Shown piece by piece: positions 58,618 through 64,000 of a stretch of 64,000 nt of DNA. Each line of letters begins with the position of its first letter. Within the stretch, counting starts at the first letter, position 1. Source of the stretch: Variovorax paradoxus (GTDB lineage: Bacteria > Pseudomonadota > Gammaproteobacteria > Burkholderiales > Burkholderiaceae_C). Location: assembly GCF_000834655.1 (NCBI RefSeq), contig NZ_JXQQ01000119.1, positions 124,001-188,000 of the forward strand, written 5' to 3'. Made by a program: the position numbers and the translations under genes. The notes under the pieces were generated by a model that saw only the letters and a program-made list of their open reading frames with translations, did not search any database and was not told where the DNA came from.

Positions 58618-59493
58618 CTAGGGCACGAGCACTGCGCGGCCGCGATGGCCGCGCTGCGCGATCCATTCGAGCGCCTTGGCGGCGTCGGCCAGCGCGAAGC
58701 TCTGCACATCGAGATGCAGGCGGCCATCGGCCAATCGCGCGAGCAGTTCGGGCGCCGCGGCACGGCCCGCCGGCTCCCGCCTGAACATGTTGAGCGGCAG
58801 CAGTGCGACGTCGCGCTGTAGGAAATGCGCGATGTCCAGTTGCAGCGTGGGGCCTGCGGTGTAGCCGATCAGCACGGCGCGACCGCCGGGCCGTACCGCA
58901 GGCAGAGACGCTGCGAGGACATTGCCGCCGACCGTGTCGATGAGCAGGTCGGCGCTGGCGGCAGCGGGCGCGGTGTCCGGATCGACCGGCGTTGCCTCGC
59001 ACCCTGCATCGCGCGCAAGCTGCATCACGAGCGACCCGACCGCGCCGCTCGCGCCCGTGACCAGCACTTGCTCTGCGGCCTGCAGCTTCGCAACCTCGTG
59101 CAGCGCCACCCAAGCCGATGTGGTGGGCGAGAAGAACGCGGCACCGATCGTCATCGACAACGCGTCGGGCAAGAGGCCAAGCGCTTCGTCCGGCGCATCG
59201 ATCAGTTCGCACCAGGTGCCGTCGAACAGGGTACCCAGGCCGCTGCCGCGCAGCCACACGCGTTGCCCGGCCTCGTAGCGTTCGCTCGCGACGACGATGC
59301 CGGCAGCTTCCACACCCGGCGTGTAGGGCAACGGCGGGTGCCGCAGGAAACTGCCCCGCCACACGGTGCGGTCGATGTGGCCGACCGTGGCGGCCTGCAT
59401 GCGCACGATAGTGCGACCGGGGCGCGCAACGGGATCGGCCACGTCTTCCAGCACGGGCACTGCATCGAAGCCGTGGATGCGGATGGCCTTCAT
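58618..59493 (-). CDS. MDR-family quinone-oxidoreductase-like protein
   Basis: The product has 291 aa. N-terminal GroES-like domain (KAIRIHGFDAVPVLEDVADP) and NADPH-binding TGASGAVGSLVMQLARDAG (near residue 135). No catalytic zinc ligands are seen, so it is of the quinone-oxidoreductase type. It is shorter than the usual 320-330 aa. The start at 59493 overlaps the hydrolase stop by 4 bp; the stop faces the MarR stop across 6 bp. Last gene of a four-gene overlapping set. Confidence 0.88.
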   Translation of the reverse strand: MKAIRIHGFDAVPVLEDVADPVARPGRTIVRMQAATVGHIDRTVWRGSFLRHPPLPYTPGVEAAGIVVASERYEAGQRVWLRGSGLGTLFDGTWCELIDAPDEALGLLPDALSMTIGAAFFSPTTSAWVALHEVAKLQAAEQVLVTGASGAVGSLVMQLARDAGCEATPVDPDTAPAAASADLLIDTVGGNVLAASLPAVRPGGRAVLIGYTAGPTLQLDIAHFLQRDVALLPLNMFRREPAGRAAAPELLARLADGRLHLDVQSFALADAAKALEWIAQRGHRGRAVLVP

Positions 59494-60290
59494 GGCAGCT
59501 CTCTGAGAAAGTCGTACACGGTGCGCGCAAAGGCCTCGGGCATCTGGTCCGGCAAGGGCACCATGCCGCCTTCGATGTCGACGATGCGCGCCTGCGGCAG
59601 ATGGTGCTGCAACTCGGCCGCATGCGGCGCGGCAAACGGATCGTCGGTGGCGCGGACGATGAGCACAGGCTGCGTCACGCGGCCGATGCGGTCTTCCATG
59701 CGATAGGACGCGACGGCCCGATGGCCCTCCTCCACGCGATGACCGACCTTCAACGCATCGAGCACGAAGGCTTCGAGCAACTCGGGCCGCCCCACTGGAT
59801 AGAAGCCCTGGCGCTTTTGCCACAGTGCGGCGAGATGGCTTCCGTCTTCGCTCGGCGCGACCTCGTCGATGGGCGGCCTGCGGGCGCGCGCGAGGCGAAA
59901 GGGCTCATCGGTGTAAGGCGTGGACGACAGCACCAGGCCGCGCACGCGATCGGGGAATGCAGCCGCGAGTTCGACCGCGACGACGCCGCCGGTGTGATGG
60001 CCCACGACATCAGCCTGCCGGATGCCCAGCGCGTCGAGCAGTTCGCACGCCACGCGCGCCCATTGCCCGATGCTCGCGGGCACGCCACCGTCCGAGGAAT
60101 CGCCGAAGCCCACGGTGTCCATCGCGATGGCGCGGCAATGCGCGCCGATCAGCGGAAGCACCGCGCGGTACTCGGCCCAGCTGCGCGGCGACTGGTGAAG
60201 CAGCAGGACGGCGGGCGCATCTGCATCGCCGCACGTCGCGTAGTGCACCTGCCCCACCGACAGGTCGGCAAAAGCGCGGCGGATCGTCAT
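59490..60290 (-). CDS. Alpha/beta-hydrolase-fold protein without the usual catalytic Ser and His
   Basis: The product has 266 aa. LLHQSPRSW and MDTVGFGDSS follow the alpha/beta-hydrolase pattern. The nucleophile elbow reads VVGHHTGGVV, with His instead of Ser, and the C-terminal segment normally holding the catalytic His reads EGGMVPLPDQ, with Met. The acid in RATDDPF remains. It may therefore act as a non-classical lyase/decarboxylase or binding protein. It overlaps its neighbours on both sides by 4 bp. Confidence 0.85.
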   Translation of the reverse strand: MTIRRAFADLSVGQVHYATCGDADAPAVLLLHQSPRSWAEYRAVLPLIGAHCRAIAMDTVGFGDSSDGGVPASIGQWARVACELLDALGIRQADVVGHHTGGVVAVELAAAFPDRVRGLVLSSTPYTDEPFRLARARRPPIDEVAPSEDGSHLAALWQKRQGFYPVGRPELLEAFVLDALKVGHRVEEGHRAVASYRMEDRIGRVTQPVLIVRATDDPFAAPHAAELQHHLPQARIVDIEGGMVPLPDQMPEAFARTVYDFLRELP

Positions 60291-61291
60291 GACAGCGTCT
60301 CGAAGGCGGGCGCGCGCCAGAGGCCCGCGTGTTTGAGTTCACCGAGGGTGCGCGAAAGCACGTCGCGCCGATAGGCAGCGATGTCGCGGCCCTCGTAGTC
60401 GTAGAAGCCGCTGCCGCTTTTCAGGCCGAGCCGCCCCTCGGCGACCATGCGATCGACGATGGCCGGCGCGGTGTAGCGGCCCTTGTCGATCGAGGCAGAC
60501 ATCTCGCGGCTCGCGTGGTGCAGGATGTCGCAACCGCCGAAGTCGATGAACTCGACCACGCCAAGCGCGGCGAATCGAAGGCCGAGGCCGTAGCGCGTTG
60601 CCTTGTCGATTTCCTCGGCGGTGGCTGCGCCCTCCTCGATCATGCGGGCCGCCTCGTTCATCACCAGCGCCTGCAGGCGCGGCACGATGTAGCCGGGCGA
60701 GGCACCGCAGACCACGGGGAGCTTGCCGATCGCTTCCATCAGCGCCTTGGTGCGCGCAAGCACGCCAGCGTCGGTGCCCGGGTGGCAACTGAGTTCCACC
60801 ACGGGGATCACGTAGGCCGGATTGAGCCAGTGCATGTTGAGGAAGCGCTCGGGCAGCCGCACCAGCGCCGCAAGCTGCGTCACCAGGATGCTGCTGGTGG
60901 TCGACGTGAGGATTGCGTCGTCGCGGCAGTGACGGTTGAGGTGCTCGAAGGCTTCGCGCTTGGCTTCCAAGGTTTCGGGGACGCCTTCGAACACCAGCGC
61001 GGCGGCGGCCAGCGCCTGCGGGGCTGCAGCCGCGTTCACGAAGTCCACGCGCTCCGCGATGCGCTGGATCTGCGCGGCGTCGATCACGCCCAGTTGCGCG
61101 AGCCCAGCGAGGCTGGCTTCGATCTCGGCCTTCGCCTCGTCGCGCAGGCGCTGCCACGCGTCGTCGCCGCGCGGGCGCAGGTCGATCAGCGATATGCGGT
61201 GGCCGGCATAGGCGAACGCGATCGCGATGCCGCGCCCCATGCGGCCGGCGCCGACGGCCGCAAAGCGGGGCAGCGCGCGCTCATTCGCCAT
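60287..61291 (-). CDS. 3-hydroxyacyl-CoA dehydrogenase-family protein
   Basis: The product has 334 aa. NAD-binding VGAGRMGRGIAIAFAYAG (residues 12-29), then STTSSILVTQLAALVRLPER and FLNMHWLNPAYVIPVVELSC with the catalytic His, and a C-terminal helical dimer domain (YGLGLRFAALGVVEFIDFGG). It has a single-module layout like L-carnitine dehydrogenase, lambda-crystallin or short 3-hydroxyacyl-CoA dehydrogenase. Substrate unknown. It starts 11 bp before the stop of the opine-dehydrogenase-like gene. Confidence 0.9.
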   Translation of the reverse strand: MANERALPRFAAVGAGRMGRGIAIAFAYAGHRISLIDLRPRGDDAWQRLRDEAKAEIEASLAGLAQLGVIDAAQIQRIAERVDFVNAAAAPQALAAAALVFEGVPETLEAKREAFEHLNRHCRDDAILTSTTSSILVTQLAALVRLPERFLNMHWLNPAYVIPVVELSCHPGTDAGVLARTKALMEAIGKLPVVCGASPGYIVPRLQALVMNEAARMIEEGAATAEEIDKATRYGLGLRFAALGVVEFIDFGGCDILHHASREMSASIDKGRYTAPAIVDRMVAEGRLGLKSGSGFYDYEGRDIAAYRRDVLSRTLGELKHAGLWRAPAFETLS

Positions 61292-62354
61292 CGTGCAGCC
61301 TCTCTTCGAGCTGCGCCGCGCTCAGGTCGGCGAGGCCGAGGCTTTCGAAAGTGCGCGGGCCGTGGCGAAGGTCGCGACCGAGAAAGCCGCCCACGATGGC
61401 CAGCAGGCCGTGCGCGATGGGTGCGTCCACGCCCGCACGGCGCGCGGCCGAAGCGAGGAAGGCCAGGCCGAGCTCGGTGTCTTCGGTGATGTAGCGGTGC
61501 GTGTGCAGGTCGATGTTCTCGCGCCAGTCGCCCGACTTGACCAGTTGCTTGTGCGCATCGCCGTACATCCACTGGTCGTTGTTGTAGTGATCGGCCAGCG
61601 GATAGTGCGGCGCGCCCTGTCCGAAGGCCTCTCGCACGGCCATGCGCTCACGGTCGAGCCGGTCGGTCACGTCGCGCACCGCGCGCTGGGTGCCTTCGTT
61701 GTGGATGTCCCAGCGCTCGAAGTGCTGCAGCGGGGCAGCGTTCATCACCATCAGCGGCGGATGGATGACAGGGCCGGCGTTCATCAGCGCACCCGAGAGC
61801 GCGTTGCCGCAGCCGTGCACGGCCGGGTAGGCCTTGCGGATCACCGCGATCGCCCCGGCCTCCTTGCGCGCCGGGTACACGCCGGTTGGCAGGCGGATCG
61901 CGCGGATCGTGACGTTCACTTCGCGATCGCCGTGCTTGCGTGCGAGGTACGGCAAGGTGCCGGTCTCGGCCCAGGCCACGTCTGCGCGGTTGCCGGCTTG
62001 CCTCACCGCACGCGCCATCACGTAGCTGCCGAAGGTGCCTGGCGGCAGGAAGACGACCTGGCCGTCGACCAGGTGCGGGGCCATGGCCACAGCGATGTCG
62101 TGCTGGGCAATGGCGGGCGTGGGGATGACGATCAGCTCGGCGCCCTTGAGCGCTGCCGCAATATCGGCCGTGGCGAGTGCAAGCGGCACTTCGCGCGCGC
62201 CGTCGACATCCTTCAGCGTGATCGCGCCGGCTTGCATGACCAGCTCGAGCGCTGCGGCATCGCGGCGCCACAAGCGCACCTCGTGACCGGCTTCAGACAG
62301 GTCTGCGGCGGCTGCGTAGGCGCCGTGGCCACCGCCAAGAATCGCAATTTTCAT
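61281..62354 (-). CDS. NAD/NADP octopine/nopaline dehydrogenase-family protein
   Basis: The product has 357 aa. The N-terminal Rossmann motif is KIAILGGGHGAYAAAADLSE, and the C-terminal opine-dehydrogenase domain contains GPVIHPPLMVMNAAPLQHFE with a conserved His (near residue 205) and the DHYNNDQWMYGDAH segment. The family reductively joins or oxidatively splits amino acid and keto acid units (opines). It is the first gene of the four-gene minus-strand set, so an opine-like or related secondary amine/acid substrate is suggested, without proof. Confidence 0.88.
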   Translation of the reverse strand: MKIAILGGGHGAYAAAADLSEAGHEVRLWRRDAAALELVMQAGAITLKDVDGAREVPLALATADIAAALKGAELIVIPTPAIAQHDIAVAMAPHLVDGQVVFLPPGTFGSYVMARAVRQAGNRADVAWAETGTLPYLARKHGDREVNVTIRAIRLPTGVYPARKEAGAIAVIRKAYPAVHGCGNALSGALMNAGPVIHPPLMVMNAAPLQHFERWDIHNEGTQRAVRDVTDRLDRERMAVREAFGQGAPHYPLADHYNNDQWMYGDAHKQLVKSGDWRENIDLHTHRYITEDTELGLAFLASAARRAGVDAPIAHGLLAIVGGFLGRDLRHGPRTFESLGLADLSAAQLEERLHDGE

Positions 62355-62496
62355 GTTCGGAAATTTGAAAAGCAGATGTCGATGAACCGGCAGCCGCGGC
62401 GCGGACCGGGGAGCAATGCGTCATTACATTACTTTTCATCGATTCAGATGTCAATCAAATACCGAAGCGATGGGCCTCTCGGAAACCCGCAATGAA

Positions 62497-62528
62497 AAAG
62501 CCCGCGCTTCTTTCGAAGCGCGGGCTTT
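62497..62528. terminator. Terminator after the RNA helicase gene
   Basis: AAAGCCCGCGCTTC and GAAGCGCGGGCTTT form a perfect 14-bp stem with a TTTC loop, with T tracts in both directions. It ends the minus-strand helicase transcript before the promoter region of the opine-dehydrogenase set. Confidence 0.9.
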
Positions 62529-62568
62529 CTTTTGGGGCGAAGCGACCGGCCGGCCGCTCTGCAATGGA

Positions 62569-64000
62569 TCAGCGCGAGGGCTTGAACGCACGCTTTTGTG
62601 CGTCGCGGGGCACGAACACCTTGCCCGGGCCGCCATGACCGGCGCCATTGCCGCGCGGCGCGAAACCTTCGCGGGGCGCAAAGCCTTCACGGGGAGCAAA
62701 ACCGCCGTCGCCGCGACCACCACCGTGGTGACCCTGGCCGTGGCCGCCGCGCGGGGCGCTGTCACCCCAGCCCGGCTTGCGGCCGTAGCCTGCGCCACCG
62801 CCGTTGTTGCCGCCGTCGTCACGACCGCCGCCGAAGCCGGCGTTGTTGCCGCCCTGGAAGCCACGCGGGCCCTGGTGACCTTGGCTCGGCGCCGGGCCGC
62901 GTGCATTGCGGTCGTTGAAACCGCTGGCACCGGCATAGCCGCCGCCGTTGTTGCCGCGGTAGCCACCGCCGCCGCCATTGCCGAACTTGCGGTCGCGCGA
63001 CTGGTTGTCGCCACGGCCACCGCGGTACTCGCCCATCGGGGGACGCGATTGCGGCATGCGCTGTTGGGGCTCGAGGCCGGCAACCACTTCAGCCTTGAAC
63101 TGCTGGCGGCTGTATTGCTCGATGTCCATGATCTTGCGGCGATCGCGGAACTCGGCAAACGTGATCGCCAGGCCGTCGCGGCCTGCACGGCCGGTGCGGC
63201 CGATGCGGTGGGTGTAGTCCTCGGCCTTCATCGGCAAGCCGAAGTTGAAGACGTGGGTGATGGTCGGCACGTCGATGCCGCGGGCGGCAACGTCGGTGGC
63301 CACCAGGATCTGTACCTGGCCCTGGCGCAGTGCCATCAGGCGGCGGTTGCGCAGGCCCTGGCTCAGGGCGCCGTGCAGCGCCACGGCGCTGAAGCCTTCC
63401 TGCTGCAGGTCGTTGGCGAGCCCGTCGCACTCGACTTGCGTGCTGGCGAACACGATTGCCTGGTTGATGCTGGTGTCGCGCAGCCAGTGATCGAGGAGCT
63501 TGCGCTTGTGCTGGCTGTTGTCGGCCCAGTACAGCGACTGCTTGATGTTGGCGTGCTTTTCCTGCGGGCTGTCGATGGTCACGCGCTGCGGCTCGCGCAT
63601 CACGCGCTGGGCCAGTTGCTGAATGCGCGGCGCGAAGGTGGCGCTGAACATCATCGTTTGCTGGCGCTCGATGGTGAGCTGGTTGACTTCGGCCAGGTCG
63701 TCGGAGAAGCCCAGGTCGAGCATGCGGTCGGCTTCGTCGACCACCAGGAACTTGACCTGGTCGAGCTTGAGTTGCTGCGAGCGTTGCAGGTCGAGCAGAC
63801 GGCCGGGAGTGGCAACCACGAGGTCGGCGTTCTGCAGCTTGGCGATCTGCAACTGGTAAGGCATGCCGCCCACCACGTTGGCGATGCGAAGACCGCGGCA
63901 ATGGCGGACCAGCTCGATGGCGTCGTGCGCGACCTGCTGCGCGAGTTCGCGCGTCGGGCACAGGATCAGGGCGCCGGGGGTGGCGGCCTTGAAGTGGCGG
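62569..64000 (-). CDS. rhlE: DEAD-box RNA helicase (RhlE type), N terminus cut by window edge
   Basis: About 477 residues are in the window; the start lies to the right of 64000. Motifs visible: PTRELAQQV (Ia), VVATPGRLLDL (Ib), VVDEADRMLD (DEAD box), MMFSATF (III), IVFASTQVECD, VATDVAARGID (V) and HRIGRTGRAGR (VI). The Q motif and Walker A are outside. The last 150 residues are glycine-, asparagine- and arginine-rich, with three copies of GFAPRE/GFAPRG. Such tails bind RNA and can drive condensation. The symbol is given for type; other RhlE-like paralogues are usual in Burkholderiales. Confidence 0.9.
   Translation of the reverse strand, partial: RHFKAATPGALILCPTRELAQQVAHDAIELVRHCRGLRIANVVGGMPYQLQIAKLQNADLVVATPGRLLDLQRSQQLKLDQVKFLVVDEADRMLDLGFSDDLAEVNQLTIERQQTMMFSATFAPRIQQLAQRVMREPQRVTIDSPQEKHANIKQSLYWADNSQHKRKLLDHWLRDTSINQAIVFASTQVECDGLANDLQQEGFSAVALHGALSQGLRNRRLMALRQGQVQILVATDVAARGIDVPTITHVFNFGLPMKAEDYTHRIGRTGRAGRDGLAITFAEFRDRRKIMDIEQYSRQQFKAEVVAGLEPQQRMPQSRPPMGEYRGGRGDNQSRDRKFGNGGGGGYRGNNGGGYAGASGFNDRNARGPAPSQGHQGPRGFQGGNNAGFGGGRDDGGNNGGGAGYGRKPGWGDSAPRGGHGQGHHGGGRGDGGFAPREGFAPREGFAPRGNGAGHGGPGKVFVPRDAQKRAFKPSR

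Overview
The window looks like a chromosome segment of a Variovorax-like member of the Comamonadaceae (Burkholderiales, Betaproteobacteria). The DNA is very GC-rich. The polA / DUF2782 / thrB / BPSS1780-type neighbourhood is typical of Burkholderiales, and the long catabolic block matches the indole-3-acetic acid (auxin) degradation locus known from Variovorax. This taxonomy is inferred from gene content, because no 16S gene is present.

Region 1 (1-18.9 kb) is core chromosome. It holds a partial MocR-type regulator, an azoreductase-like flavoprotein, a LysR regulator, an exported M20 peptidase, polA, a DUF2782 protein, thrB, a BPSS1780-type membrane protein, a coupled DUF2339/DUF3999 pair, uvrD, guaC and an alpha/beta hydrolase. 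tRNA-Ala(CGC), an SDR and tRNA-Lys(CTT) follow.

Region 2 (19.87-29.95 kb) is a 10-kb genomic island inserted in the 3' end of tRNA-Lys. An exact 51-bp copy of the tRNA 3' end closes the island at 29896-29946. The island carries a frameshifted tyrosine integrase beside the tRNA, paired candidate integrase arm sites near both ends, two orphan genes, and a 470-bp IS remnant with 36-bp inverted repeats. It also carries a compact RiPP (ribosomally made, modified peptide) cluster. This cluster has a short precursor gene (23216-23392, 58 aa, double-glycine leader, 14-residue core without Cys or Ser), an HExxH putative peptide hydroxylase, a YcaO-like gene split over two frames, a small accessory protein, an HlyD-type adaptor and a C39-peptidase ABC exporter. 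I regard this as the most novel system in the window. The likely logic is precursor, then tailoring by the HExxH enzyme and possibly YcaO, then cleavage after Gly-Gly and export.

Region 3 (29.95-33.1 kb) is small-gene and tRNA territory. It holds an orphan terminator (possible small RNA), a short membrane protein, an HNH nuclease, tRNA-His and tRNA-Arg with a 68-aa gene between them, and a small HTH protein behind a perfect 15-bp dyad.

Region 4 (33.1-58.6 kb) is a 22-gene block on the minus strand, fired from a promoter shared with a divergent MarR gene at 58.1 kb. Its leading genes are an IorA/IorB-type ferredoxin oxidoreductase pair, an oxygenase reductase, a Rieske oxygenase alpha/beta pair, an acyl-CoA ligase, a thiolase, an OB-fold/SDR fusion, a cyclase resembling isatin hydrolase and an SDR. 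Then come two periplasmic binding proteins, a second Rieske alpha/beta pair, a third binding protein, Liv-type permeases and ATPases, a second ligase, an SDR, a second MarR and a thioesterase. I interpret it as the iad auxin-catabolic locus.

Region 5 (58.6-64 kb) has a tightly overlapping four-gene set (opine-dehydrogenase-like, 3-hydroxyacyl-CoA dehydrogenase, an alpha/beta hydrolase lacking its usual catalytic residues, MDR reductase). The 3' part of a DEAD-box RNA helicase gene with a glycine-rich tail lies at the window edge.
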